From contig NZ_FNFE01000010.1 of NCBI RefSeq assembly GCF_900100335.1, forward strand, positions 1-64,000: a stretch of 64,000 nucleotides of DNA. The letters run 5' to 3'. The translations under genes and the position numbers were made by a program. The stretch comes from Natronorubrum texcoconense. Lineage in GTDB: Archaea; Halobacteriota; Halobacteria; Halobacteriales; Natrialbaceae. The notes beneath the pieces were generated by a model that worked only from the letters and a program-made list of their open reading frames with translations, had not been told where the DNA came from and made no database searches. Of the stretch, positions 8,273 to 16,905 are shown one piece after another; the first letter of the stretch is position 1, and every line of letters starts with the position of its first letter.

Positions 8273-8628
8273 CGATGGACGCGACGCAGTACGAAGACGG
8301 ATCGATCAGCTATCCCGGCCATCCGCGCGGTCCCGACGGCGCGAAACCGGTGGGGACGATTGATCTGAGCGAGTACACGGCGGAAGTGATTACGTGGACG
8401 ACGAGCACGGCGACGCCGCCCGGCGTGCGCGAACCGAACACGCTCGCGATCCTCGAGTTCGATGTTGAGGGCGAGACGGTACGCGCAATCGGACAGGTGA
8501 CGACTGACGACGTCGAAACCGGCGACGAGGTCGAGCCAGTTCCCGTCGAGGAACTGCGCGAACCCGGGGCCGGCATCCGCGAACCCGAGAGCCAAGACTG
8601 GGACGGCTATCGGTTCGAACCGGTCTGA
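8269..8628 (+). CDS. DUF35-like OB-fold protein, partner of the thiolase homolog, without zinc ribbon
   Basis: 119 residues translationally coupled (ATGA overlap) to the thiolase-like gene. The central part (residues about 35-95, with PPGVREPNTLAILEFDVEGE and GQVTTDDVETGDEVEPV) fits the OB-fold half of DUF35 proteins, which bridge thiolase and HMG-CoA synthase in archaea. The N-terminal CxxC...CxxC rubredoxin-like zinc ribbon of that family is missing: the protein has no Cys at all. The pairing with a Cys-less thiolase suggests a divergent subfamily. Confidence 0.75.
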   Translation: MTMDATQYEDGSISYPGHPRGPDGAKPVGTIDLSEYTAEVITWTTSTATPPGVREPNTLAILEFDVEGETVRAIGQVTTDDVETGDEVEPVPVEELREPGAGIREPESQDWDGYRFEPV

Positions 8629-8852
8629 TCTGTCGCGAACACTCGTGAGCGACAGACGCAGACGTGAAGCCGGTTCGAATCAGGGAGGAGCGTCGCTCCG
8701 ACCGTGGTTCGAACCGGTATAGGATGAAACGGACGACGGAATCGGTCCCGTTACCCCTCTGACGGACCCGTTCGCGACGCTAGAACCGTTGGAAAACTCG
8801 CGACCCGTGCGAGGGGATAGGTTTACCTTCGTCGGGTGGCTCTCCACTGGCA

Positions 8853-9095
8853 ATGGGATCGGCAACCCCGGAACTCCTCGCAGAACTGCTCCCGCTGGTC
8901 GTCTACACCGTTCTCGCCGGCGTGTTGACGGCGGGCGGTATCGCCGCGGAATACGCGAGTCTCCAGTACCTCGGCTCGGGCGAGACGATGGTCGCGCTCT
9001 GGCTGGCCGCGATCGGCTGTGTGATGCTCTACGCGGGCGTCTACGGCATCGCCTATCAGAAAGTACTCGCACGGGTACTCGTCGCGAGACAGTAA
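8853..9095 (+). CDS. Small two-helix membrane protein, function unknown
   Basis: 80 residues, with two hydrophobic helices (about 11-32 and 45-66) and a short basic C-terminus. The ATG at 8853 lies about 30 bp after a GGTTTACC box. It lies upstream of ileS on the same strand, but ileS has its own TATA-like box, so co-transcription is uncertain. No family is recognised. Confidence 0.7.
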   Translation: MGSATPELLAELLPLVVYTVLAGVLTAGGIAAEYASLQYLGSGETMVALWLAAIGCVMLYAGVYGIAYQKVLARVLVARQ

Positions 9096-9157
9096 GACGC
9101 CCGCAGTCGTCCTCCAGCCCACCCGCGCCGACGCCGGCGTCCGCAATACCGATTCCC

Positions 9158-9165
9158 CTTTACTC
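9158..9165 (+). promoter_or_regulatory. TATA-like box for ileS
   Basis: CTTTACTC ends 22 bp before the ileS ATG at 9187, consistent with a short-leader haloarchaeal promoter. Confidence 0.45.
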
Positions 9166-9186
9166 TCGGAGTGAGATTGGACCCAC

Positions 9187-12100
9187 ATGAGCAGGTTCGG
9201 CGAGGTCGACGACCAGTACGATCCCCACGCCCTCGAGCAACGGGTGTTCGACTACTGGGACGACGTCGACGCCTACCAGCAGACGGTCGAGCACCGCGAG
9301 GACGGCGAATCGTTCTTCTTCGTCGACGGCCCGCCGTACACGTCGGGCTCGGCGCACATGGGAACCACCTGGAACAAGTCCCTGAAGGACGTCTACATCC
9401 GATTCATGCGGATGCAGGGGTACGACGTGACCGACCGCCCGGGCTACGACATGCACGGGCTCCCCATCGAGACGAAAGTCGAGGAGAAACTCGGTTTCGA
9501 GAACAAGAAGGACATCGAGGAGTTCGGCGAGGAGAACTTCATTCAGGAGTGTAAGGACTACGCCGACGAGCAACTCGAGGGACTTCAAGACGACTTCAAG
9601 TCCTTCGGCGTCTGGATGGACTGGGACAACCCCTATCGAACTGTGAGTCCCGAGTACATGGAGGCCGCCTGGTGGGGCTTTTCGAAGGCCGCCGAACGCG
9701 GACTCGTCGAGAAAGGCCACCGATCCATCTCGCAGTGTCCGCGCTGTGAGACCGCCATCGCGAACAACGAGGTCGAGTACGAGGACGTCGAGGACCCCTC
9801 GATCTACGTCAAATTCGACCTGACCGATCGCAAAGGCAAACTCGTCATCTGGACGACCACGCCGTGGACGGTCCCCGCGAACACGTTCACCGCCGTCGAC
9901 GAGGAGGGCGACTACGTCGGCGTCCGGGCCGAGAAGGACGGCGAGGAAGAACTGCTGTACCTCGCCGACGCCAAGCACGAAGAGGTCCTCAAGGAAGGGC
10001 GCTACGAGGAGTACGAGGTCGTCGAAGAGCTCACCGGCGAGGAGTTGATCGGCTGGTCGTACGAACATCCGCTCGCCGAGGAGGTTCCGGACCACGTCGA
10101 CGCCGACGGCGTTTTCGAGGTGTACGCCGCGGACTACGTCGACACCCACGGCGACGGCACCGGGCTCGTCCACTCCGCGCCCGGACACGGTGAGGTCGAC
10201 TTCGAGCGCGGCCGCGAACTCGGCTTCCCCATCTTCTGTCCCGTCGGCGGCGACGGCGTCTACACCGAGGAAGCGGGCAAGTACGAGGGCCAGTTCGTCA
10301 AGGAGGCCGATCCGGAGATCACGGCCGACCTCGAGGACAACGGCGCGCTCCTCGCGTCGGGGAGTGTCCACCACAGTTACGGCCACTGTTGGCGCTGTGA
10401 TACGGGTATCCTCCAGATCGTCACCGACCAGTGGTTCATCACGATCACGGACGTCAAAGACGAGTTGCTCGACAACATCGAGGACAGCGAGTGGTACCCC
10501 GGTTGGGCTCGCGACAACCGCTTCCGCGACTTCGTCGAGGAGGCCCCCGACTGGAACGTCTCCCGACAGCGCTACTGGGGCATCCCGCTGCCCGTCTGGA
10601 CCCCCGAGGATCGCGACGACGACGAGGATCGAATCGTCATCAGCGACCGCGAGGAGCTCGCCGAGCGCGTCGATCAGGAGATCGACCCCGAAGATGTCGA
10701 CCTCCACAAGGACACCGTCGACGACCTCACCATCACCGAGGACGGGACCACCTACACGCGCGTCCCCGACGTCTTCGACGTCTGGCTCGACTCCTCGGTC
10801 GCCTCGTGGGGCACCCTCGACTTCCCCTCCGACGACAGCCGGTTCGACGAACTCTGGCCCGCCGACTTCATCCTCGAGGCCCACGACCAGACGCGGGGCT
10901 GGTTCTGGTCCCAACTCGGGATGGGCACCGCCGCGATGGGCGAGGTGCCCTACGACAAGGTGCTCATGCACGGCCACGCCCTGGACGAGGACGGCCGCAA
11001 GATGTCCAAATCCGTCGGCAACGTCGTCGAACCCGACGAGGCCATCGAGCGCCACGGCTCCGACGCGATGCGGATGTTCCTGCTCTCGGCGAACCCGCAG
11101 GGCGACGACATGCGCTTCTCGTGGGACGAGATGGGCACGATGGAGAACCACCTCCGGACGCTCTGGAACGTGTTCCGGTTCCCGCTACCGTACATGCGCC
11201 TCGATGGATTCGATCCGGAGGAGGCGACGCTCGAGGACGTCGATTCGGACCTCGAGCTGATCGACGAGTGGATCCTCGCCCGCCTGCAGTCCACGAAAGC
11301 CGAGATGACCGAGCATCTCGAGGAGTTCCGTCAGGACCGCGCGCTCGAAGCGCTCATCGAGTTCGTCGTCGAGGACGTCTCGCGGTTCTACATTCAGGCC
11401 GTCCGCGAGCGGATGTGGGACGAGACGGACAGCGGGTCCAAAGACGCGGCGTACGCGACGATCTACCGCGTCCTCCGCGAGAGCGTCGCGCTCCTCGCAC
11501 CCTACGCACCGTTCGTCAGCGAGGAGATCTACGGCACGCTCACCGGCGACGCCGGCCACGACACCGTTCACATGGAAGACTGGCCCGCCGTCGAGGAGTA
11601 CTGGGCCGACGAACAGCTCGAGGAGGACGTCGCCATCCTCCGTGCGATCGAGGAAGCCGGCGCGAACGCGCGCCAGCAGGCCGGTCGCAAGCTCCGCTGG
11701 CCCGTCCCGCGAGTCGTCGTCGCGGCCGACGACGGACGCGTCGTCGAGGCCGTCGAGCGCCACACCGAACTGCTCGAGGATCGACTCAACGCCCGCGACA
11801 TCGAACTCGTCTCGCCCGACGACCGCTGGGGCGAACTGAACTACAGCGCCGAGGCCGACATGAGCGAACTCGGCCCGGCCTTCGGCGACCGCGCCGGGCA
11901 GGTCATGAACGCGCTCAACGAGGCTCGAATCGACGAGCCGGGGCTCGAGGCGATCGAAGCAGCTGTCGCGGAGGTGCTCGAGGACGACGAGGAGATCACC
12001 GAGGAGATGGTCTCGTTCGTCACCCAGACGCCCGACGGCGTCGCCGGCACCGCCTTCTCCCTCGACGGCGACGACCGCGGCGTCGCCTACGTCGACGCCT

Positions 12101-12399
12101 CGCTGACCGACGATATCGAGAGCGAGGGCTACGCCCGCGAGGTCATCCGCCGCGTCCAGGAGATGCGAAAGGACCTCGAGCTCGACGTCGAAGAACGGAT
12201 CGCGCTGGACCTCGAGATCGACGACGACCGCGTCGCCTCGCTGGTCGACGAGCGTACGGACCTCATCCGCGAAGAGGTCCGTGCGGACGAAATCGGGGCT
12301 CTCGAGGTCGACAACGGCAACCGAAAGGAGTGGGAGGTTGAAGGCGTGACGATGGAGATCGCGGTCGAGCCGTTGGCGGCCGCTGAGGCGTCGGACTAG
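9187..12399 (+). CDS. ileS: Isoleucyl-tRNA synthetase
   Basis: 1070-residue class I aminoacyl-tRNA synthetase charging tRNA-Ile. The HIGH-type motif is SAHMG (residues 55-59), and KMSKS is at 605-609. The CP1 editing domain lies between them, including a Cys-rich part around 178-185 (QCPRCETA) and WTTTPWTVPANT near 220, and the anticodon-binding alpha-helical domain follows KMSKS. The length fits the archaeal/eukaryotic-type enzyme. The last 15 residues (MEIAVEPLAAAEASD) are duplicated as a scrap 110 bp beyond the stop. Confidence 0.98.
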   Translation: MSRFGEVDDQYDPHALEQRVFDYWDDVDAYQQTVEHREDGESFFFVDGPPYTSGSAHMGTTWNKSLKDVYIRFMRMQGYDVTDRPGYDMHGLPIETKVEEKLGFENKKDIEEFGEENFIQECKDYADEQLEGLQDDFKSFGVWMDWDNPYRTVSPEYMEAAWWGFSKAAERGLVEKGHRSISQCPRCETAIANNEVEYEDVEDPSIYVKFDLTDRKGKLVIWTTTPWTVPANTFTAVDEEGDYVGVRAEKDGEEELLYLADAKHEEVLKEGRYEEYEVVEELTGEELIGWSYEHPLAEEVPDHVDADGVFEVYAADYVDTHGDGTGLVHSAPGHGEVDFERGRELGFPIFCPVGGDGVYTEEAGKYEGQFVKEADPEITADLEDNGALLASGSVHHSYGHCWRCDTGILQIVTDQWFITITDVKDELLDNIEDSEWYPGWARDNRFRDFVEEAPDWNVSRQRYWGIPLPVWTPEDRDDDEDRIVISDREELAERVDQEIDPEDVDLHKDTVDDLTITEDGTTYTRVPDVFDVWLDSSVASWGTLDFPSDDSRFDELWPADFILEAHDQTRGWFWSQLGMGTAAMGEVPYDKVLMHGHALDEDGRKMSKSVGNVVEPDEAIERHGSDAMRMFLLSANPQGDDMRFSWDEMGTMENHLRTLWNVFRFPLPYMRLDGFDPEEATLEDVDSDLELIDEWILARLQSTKAEMTEHLEEFRQDRALEALIEFVVEDVSRFYIQAVRERMWDETDSGSKDAAYATIYRVLRESVALLAPYAPFVSEEIYGTLTGDAGHDTVHMEDWPAVEEYWADEQLEEDVAILRAIEEAGANARQQAGRKLRWPVPRVVVAADDGRVVEAVERHTELLEDRLNARDIELVSPDDRWGELNYSAEADMSELGPAFGDRAGQVMNALNEARIDEPGLEAIEAAVAEVLEDDEEITEEMVSFVTQTPDGVAGTAFSLDGDDRGVAYVDASLTDDIESEGYAREVIRRVQEMRKDLELDVEERIALDLEIDDDRVASLVDERTDLIREEVRADEIGALEVDNGNRKEWEVEGVTMEIAVEPLAAAEASD

Positions 12400-12440
12400 C
12401 ACCGCAAATCCCCGAGCGGGAGGCGAAGCCGACCGTCCGG

Positions 12441-12462
12441 TCTTTTTTGGTCCAGATTTTTT
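12441..12462 (+). terminator. Double T-tract after ileS
   Basis: Two oligo-T runs (TCTTTTTTGG and GATTTTTTGC) lie 42-63 bp after the ileS stop, the usual form of an archaeal transcription terminator. No strong hairpin precedes them. Confidence 0.6.
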
Positions 12463-12511
12463 GCGTGAGAGGTGACGACCGGAGGGAGTCACCCGAACGG
12501 AAAAAAGGTGG

Positions 12512-12561
12512 ATGCCGAGATCGCGATCGAGCCGTTGGCGGCCGCTGAGGCGTCCGACTGA
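12512..12561 (+). pseudogene. Duplicated 3' scrap of ileS
   Basis: About 45 bp repeat the end of ileS (12355-12399) with few changes and still read AEIAIEPLAAAEASD followed by TGA, against MEIAVEPLAAAEASD and TAG in the intact gene. No start or upstream ileS sequence accompanies it. It looks like a remnant of a tandem duplication or of recombination with a related ileS. Confidence 0.8.
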
Positions 12562-12677
12562 GGTGGGTTGAACGACTCGACGCGTATCTCTCGAGTCTCC
12601 GTTCTGCAGTAATTCTCGTCGAAGGGACAGTATCTGCGCCACAAAAGTCTTAATCTCGGACTTGCCAGAGAGGGGTA

Positions 12678-14777
12678 GTGAACTCTCGGCTCGCCGTCTG
12701 TGTTATCGTTCTCCTCCTGATAGCGAGCCTCCCAGCCGGTATCGCCGGGGCGGGCGGATTTTCGTCCGCACCCGACACGTTCGGAGCCTCCGATCCGGCA
12801 ATCGCGAGCGGTGTGAGCGACGGGTCACCGGGTTCGATGGCCAACGAAGACGACGTGCTCCACCAGCGAACCGAACTGCGCCACCTCCCGGAACGACCGG
12901 GCGAGTTCGAAGTCGAGACAACCTTCGAACCGCCGGAGCCGCTGCGCGGGCTCGAGGTCGATCTCTCGGACGACGCAGTTGTCGCGTCCCTCGAGGGCTT
13001 CGAGGAGACCGGCGACGGGACGTACCGCTGGGACGAGGCGACCGGGGAGCCGTCGATCCGATACGAGATGCCGGCCGATCGAACGGGTACCGTCCGTCAC
13101 GACCACGACGATCGAGACGGCTACACGTTCGTCGACACAGGCGAGTGGGGTGTCGTTCAGGTCCCCTCGGTCGGGCTCTCCCTCCGAACGCCGCAATCAG
13201 TCACGTTGGGCATCGAGGAGACGGTCGCCGTCGACGGCGAGGGCGCGGCCGGCGACGATATCGCCTTCTTCGGCCCGGTCGAGGAGTACGAACGAACCGT
13301 CGACGGCGAGACGATCAGGCTGGTCGTCCCCGAAGCGGCCGACCTGGCGGAGACGCCCGACGACATCCTCGAGTCGATCGCGGCGGCCAGCGAGCGACTC
13401 GACGTCGGCTCGAGCAGCGACGAGGTGTTCGTCGTCGCGGTCCCGACCGACGTCGACTGGGGACCGCGGGGCGTCCAGTACGGCGACGCGGACGCGTGGG
13501 TCGCCGCCGACGCCGAACTCGACGTTGCAGCGAACGTCTGGCTCCACGAGTACGTCCACGTTCGCCAGGGGTTCGCCAGCGGCGAGACGACGGCCGACGC
13601 ACGGTGGCTCGTCGAAGCGCAAGCGGAGTACTACGCCGCCTTGCTGGGCTACGAGGAAGGGGCGATCCGCTTCGGCGAGTTCGGTGACCACCTGGAACGG
13701 GGCGAGCGCTCGCCGTACGCGGACGGCACGCTTAACGACCCCTCGAGCTGGGCCGATAGCGACACGGACTACGTGAAAGGGCCGCTGGTCTACGGCGAGA
13801 TCGATCGACAGCTCCGACTGGCGACCGACGGCGACCGGACGCTCGAGGACGTCTTCCGACAGTTGAACGCCCAAGACGGCGCGGTGAGCGAGGCCGACTT
13901 CCTGACGGCACTCGAGGACGCCGGCGGGAGCGAGGTCCGAAGCATCGCCGAGCGGTACACACAGACCGACGAAACGCCCGAGATGTGGAACCGCTGGGAC
14001 CACGGCGACGCGTTCGACCAGCCGTCAGCGACCGTCGAGTACCGACTCGGCTCGGAGCCGGTCGAGGTCGCGGGCCAGTCCTGGGAGCGCTGGGACTCGA
14101 GCGACCTGGACGGCGTGGAAACCCGCAACGACGCCGGCACCGACGGCGGAGACGTGATGGCCGTGCCGGCCGGCGAAACCGTCACCGTTCCGGTCGCGAT
14201 GGCGAATGTCGACGACCGGGCCGGCACCGCCGACGCGACCCTCGAGGCGAACGGCGAGATCGTCGCGATCGAACAGCGCTCCCTCGAGCCCGGCGAGCGG
14301 GCGACGACGCGCCTTTCGTGGGAGCCGACGTCACCCGGCGTCTACGACCTGCGCGTCGGGGACGACCGGCTGACGGTGTTCGTTCGCTCGAGTCCGAGCC
14401 TGACCGTCACCGACCTGCGGGTCGACCCCGATAGCGTCGATCCCGGCGAGACGGTGACGGCGACCGCGACGGTCACCGCGGGTGGCACACTTCCCGCCGC
14501 GGGGACGCTACCGTTCCAGAGCGCGAACGGAGTCGTGACTGCCGATCCGGTCGCGCTTGCGTCCGGTGAGACGGGAACCACGGCGGTCGACCTGACGTTC
14601 GACGACGACGGACGCTACGAGGTGACGGCCGGCGAGCAGTCGACGACGGTTACCGTCGGCGGCGGTCTCTCGACGGTCGTCTCGGCCGTCGATTCGATAG
14701 CTGGCTTCGGCAGCGTCGCCGGAATCGTCGCGCTGACCGTCGCGCTCACGATTGCGATGCTCGGTCGGCGGCGGTGA
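12678..14777 (+). CDS. Cell-surface gluzincin-like metalloprotease with CARDB-like region and CTERM-like anchor
   Basis: 699 residues. A signal peptide covers residues 1-24. A metalloprotease core carries HEYVH at 290-294 (zinc ligands H290 and H294, catalytic E291), followed by WLVEAQAEYYA, where E313 is the probable third ligand, as in M1-like enzymes. From about 500 to 665 come one or two Ig-like/CARDB-like beta domains (for example VDPDSVDPGETVTATATV). The end, AGFGSVAGIVALTVALTIAM followed by Gly and three Arg, resembles a PGF-CTERM sorting tail with Ala in place of Pro, suggesting anchoring by archaeosortase or simply a membrane helix. Start GTG 12678 is preceded by TCTTAATC about 25 bp upstream. 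The substrate is unknown. Confidence 0.8.
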   Translation: MNSRLAVCVIVLLLIASLPAGIAGAGGFSSAPDTFGASDPAIASGVSDGSPGSMANEDDVLHQRTELRHLPERPGEFEVETTFEPPEPLRGLEVDLSDDAVVASLEGFEETGDGTYRWDEATGEPSIRYEMPADRTGTVRHDHDDRDGYTFVDTGEWGVVQVPSVGLSLRTPQSVTLGIEETVAVDGEGAAGDDIAFFGPVEEYERTVDGETIRLVVPEAADLAETPDDILESIAAASERLDVGSSSDEVFVVAVPTDVDWGPRGVQYGDADAWVAADAELDVAANVWLHEYVHVRQGFASGETTADARWLVEAQAEYYAALLGYEEGAIRFGEFGDHLERGERSPYADGTLNDPSSWADSDTDYVKGPLVYGEIDRQLRLATDGDRTLEDVFRQLNAQDGAVSEADFLTALEDAGGSEVRSIAERYTQTDETPEMWNRWDHGDAFDQPSATVEYRLGSEPVEVAGQSWERWDSSDLDGVETRNDAGTDGGDVMAVPAGETVTVPVAMANVDDRAGTADATLEANGEIVAIEQRSLEPGERATTRLSWEPTSPGVYDLRVGDDRLTVFVRSSPSLTVTDLRVDPDSVDPGETVTATATVTAGGTLPAAGTLPFQSANGVVTADPVALASGETGTTAVDLTFDDDGRYEVTAGEQSTTVTVGGGLSTVVSAVDSIAGFGSVAGIVALTVALTIAMLGRRR

Positions 14778-14800
14778 GACCTCTCCCCGTCGAGCGGCTA

Positions 14801-14817
14801 TCGGCAAAAAAACCGTT
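14801..14817 (-). terminator. T-tract terminator of the H-NOX-like gene
   Basis: Read leftward, the stop codon is followed by AACGG, a run of seven T and GCCG, so a T-tract flanked by a short CGG/CCG stem lies at the gene end, between two convergent genes. Confidence 0.55.
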
Positions 14818-15357
14818 TTAGGGGCGTTCCACCAGGAACACGCACGCCCCCTCGCCGTCGTCGACGCAGCGCTGTTCCGTGACGGTCGCGTCGGCATCGA
14901 AGGACCGAGTGATCCCCTCGAGAATCCCGTGAGCCAGCCCGCAGTAGGTCGGCTCCCGATGGGTTCGATACGTCACGCGCACGCTACCGTCCCCGTCGCG
15001 GGTACCCGAAACCGACGGGAGCGCGGTGTCGTCGGTCGCCGCGTCGACGTCGTTGACGATCGTCTCGAGGCGCTCGAGGAGATCGAACAGGTCGTCCTCG
15101 CGCACGTGAGCGTTGAACGTCGACAGGAGTTCGGGCGCGAGCGTTCGGCCGAAGTCGCGTTCGATCTGGCGTCTGTTCTGGGTCGCCATCGACGCCAGCG
15201 TCGAGAGGATAGCGTCGATCTCGTGATCGTCGTAGGTCGAGACGGGGAGGTACAGCGCCGGCTCGAGGTCGGCGCGGCCGAGAATCGTCTCCCATGTCTC
15301 CTCGTCGGTTCGGTCGACGACGTACTCCTTGAGCGTCTTGTGAACGATTCCGTGCAT
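14818..15357 (-). CDS. H-NOX-like (heme NO-binding family) protein, apparently without the heme histidine
   Basis: 179 residues. The opening MHGIVHKTLKEYVVDRTDEE and the layout fit the HNOB/H-NOX sensor family, which binds heme and senses NO or O2. Of the family signatures, Y-x-(S/T)-x-R is visible as YRTHR (130-134), and the C-terminal half (YCGLAHGILEGITRSFDAD, then RCVDDGEGACVFLVE) matches the usual end. The proximal heme His normally sits in a LxxIH segment about 28 residues earlier; here that segment reads LETIV (97-101), so the ligand appears lost, unless H84 serves. The TAA stop is followed by a T-tract. The ATG is at 15357. Partner unknown: no kinase or cyclase is adjacent. Confidence 0.7.
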   Translation of the reverse strand: MHGIVHKTLKEYVVDRTDEETWETILGRADLEPALYLPVSTYDDHEIDAILSTLASMATQNRRQIERDFGRTLAPELLSTFNAHVREDDLFDLLERLETIVNDVDAATDDTALPSVSGTRDGDGSVRVTYRTHREPTYCGLAHGILEGITRSFDADATVTEQRCVDDGEGACVFLVERP

Positions 15358-15530
15358 CTGAGGTGGGTGGTAACTCGGTGGCTCGCGGTCGAGGGCGAAC
15401 CGCCCGCGACCTGTACGAATTCCGACTAGCTAAGTCACGGGATGGTATCTACTTAACAGTTATAGTACGGGTCGCAGGTGGGAGACTCTGCACACTACAT
15501 CGACGGCGGTTCGTCCCGTTTCGCGTCCGA

Positions 15531-15734
15531 CTACGACTCCTCCATCTCCACGTCCTCCAGCACGGCCGTATCGTCGCTCATGATGCGGAGTTTGCCGTCT
15601 CCGCACGTACAGCCGGACCCCTGTCCGGTCCCGATCGGTCGAATCTTTCCGTCGGGGCCGAGACGGACCGCGTGGGCAGTTCCGCAGTTATCACACACTG
15701 CCGCCGCCCGCTGGTTGTCGTCTTCCCCGGCCAT
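15531..15734 (-). CDS. Small zinc-ribbon-like protein (67 aa)
   Basis: The chosen ATG at 15734 gives a protein beginning MAGEDDNQRAAAVCDNCGTA. CDNC near residue 15 and CTC near residue 47 could bind one zinc ion, and the C-terminus is acidic. An upstream ATG at 15803 would add 23 residues not resembling the rest. The gene lies upstream of the H-NOX-like gene on the same strand, with a 173 bp gap holding AT-rich promoter-like sequence. The function is unknown. Confidence 0.7.
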   Translation of the reverse strand: MAGEDDNQRAAAVCDNCGTAHAVRLGPDGKIRPIGTGQGSGCTCGDGKLRIMSDDTAVLEDVEMEES

Positions 15735-15896
15735 CTCTACTGAACAGTGTGTGATGATACGGGTTAATGGGTATCCAACCGGAGAGAGAGTTACTCCTCG
15801 CACGATCTATTCGCGACTTGAACTCGAGCGCGTGAGTCGCCACGTGACGGACATGCACCACCGGTTTCCGGGTGTTCGTGGGTCAGGTGGAACCGA

Positions 15897-16751
15897 TTAC
15901 AGCTCCGCCGCGAGCGCCGGCGCGACCGAGACCGCACTCGCCCCCCGCTCGATCGTGTCGGTGCCGTAGATCGCCTCGACCCCCGCTCGAGAGAGCTTCG
16001 TCACGGCGTTTCGCGCGAGCAGCGGGTGGACGCAGGTGACGAACACGCGGCCGACGCCGCGGTTTCGGAGGACGCCGACGGCCTCGCTCATCGTCGATCC
16101 CGTCGCGATAATATCGTCGGTGACGACGACGTCGCGGCCGGCCACGTCGACGTCGCTGGGCGTGATTTCGACCTCCGTCCCGGAGTGGCGAGTCTTCTCG
16201 AAGTAGTCCGTCTCGCCGTCGCCGTAGGCGTCGCGGACCGTCTCGGCGAGGTCGATCGCGCCCGCGTCGGGAGAGAGAAAGACCGGGTCCTCGAGATCGG
16301 CTGGGAGGGGTTCGGCCAGTCGGCCGGCCGCGTCGACGGGCGTCGCCGTGGGCTCGAAGAACTCACAGACCGCTTTCTCGTGCGGGTTGACCGTAAGCAC
16401 GCGATCGGTGCCGGTCGAGACGGCGCGGGCGACCGCCCGCGCGGAGACGGGGTGGCCCGCCTCGAAGGCCGCGTCCTGCCGGCCGTAGCCCATGTAGGGC
16501 AGGACGGTGACGACCTCCTCGGCGCCGGCCTCGCGGACGGCGTCCTGCAGCTGCAGCAGTTCGAGGTGGGCGTCGCTCGAGACCGTCGAGGCGACGACGA
16601 TAGCGCGGTCGTCGTCGAAGTCGGGGACGCCGGCGAGCAGTTCGCCGTCCGGAAAGCGGTCGTACTCGACGGTGGCGAGCGGTTTCTCGAGTTCGCGTGC
16701 GAGGGCAGCGGCCAGCGTCTGCGACGCGGACCCGCTGACGATCGTGGTCAT
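15897..16751 (-). CDS. prs: Ribose-phosphate pyrophosphokinase
   Basis: 284-residue PRPP synthetase making 5-phosphoribosyl diphosphate from ribose 5-phosphate and ATP for purine, pyrimidine and histidine synthesis. The PRPP-binding loop is VVVTDDIIATGSTM near residue 208. VLPYMGYGRQDAAF (about 88-101) is the ATP-binding flexible-loop region, and NPHEK follows near 132. The length is typical of the short archaeal class III enzymes. The ATG at 16751 gives MTTIVSGSASQTLA; the longer open frame upstream is unrelated. Confidence 0.96.
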   Translation of the reverse strand: MTTIVSGSASQTLAAALARELEKPLATVEYDRFPDGELLAGVPDFDDDRAIVVASTVSSDAHLELLQLQDAVREAGAEEVVTVLPYMGYGRQDAAFEAGHPVSARAVARAVSTGTDRVLTVNPHEKAVCEFFEPTATPVDAAGRLAEPLPADLEDPVFLSPDAGAIDLAETVRDAYGDGETDYFEKTRHSGTEVEITPSDVDVAGRDVVVTDDIIATGSTMSEAVGVLRNRGVGRVFVTCVHPLLARNAVTKLSRAGVEAIYGTDTIERGASAVSVAPALAAEL

Positions 16752-16905
16752 ACTCGAGTGGACAGGACGGGGGCTAAACCCGTTTTCGTTCTCCCGCGGC
16801 ACGAGCGTTCGAACTCGGCGGCGTTCCCATCGCGACCGAAAACGGAAGACGGCTCGGCGGAACCGATGCGGCCGACCAGACGGCCAAGTGACGCTCAGCG
16901 GGGTG

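Noticed and set aside
9160-11151. 663-residue leftward frame opposite ileS
   Set aside because: Val/Asp/Gly-rich shadow without motifs; ileS has both synthetase signatures on the other strand.
10431-12341. 636-residue second rightward frame inside ileS
   Set aside because: Extreme Arg content and no known features; a shifted-frame shadow.
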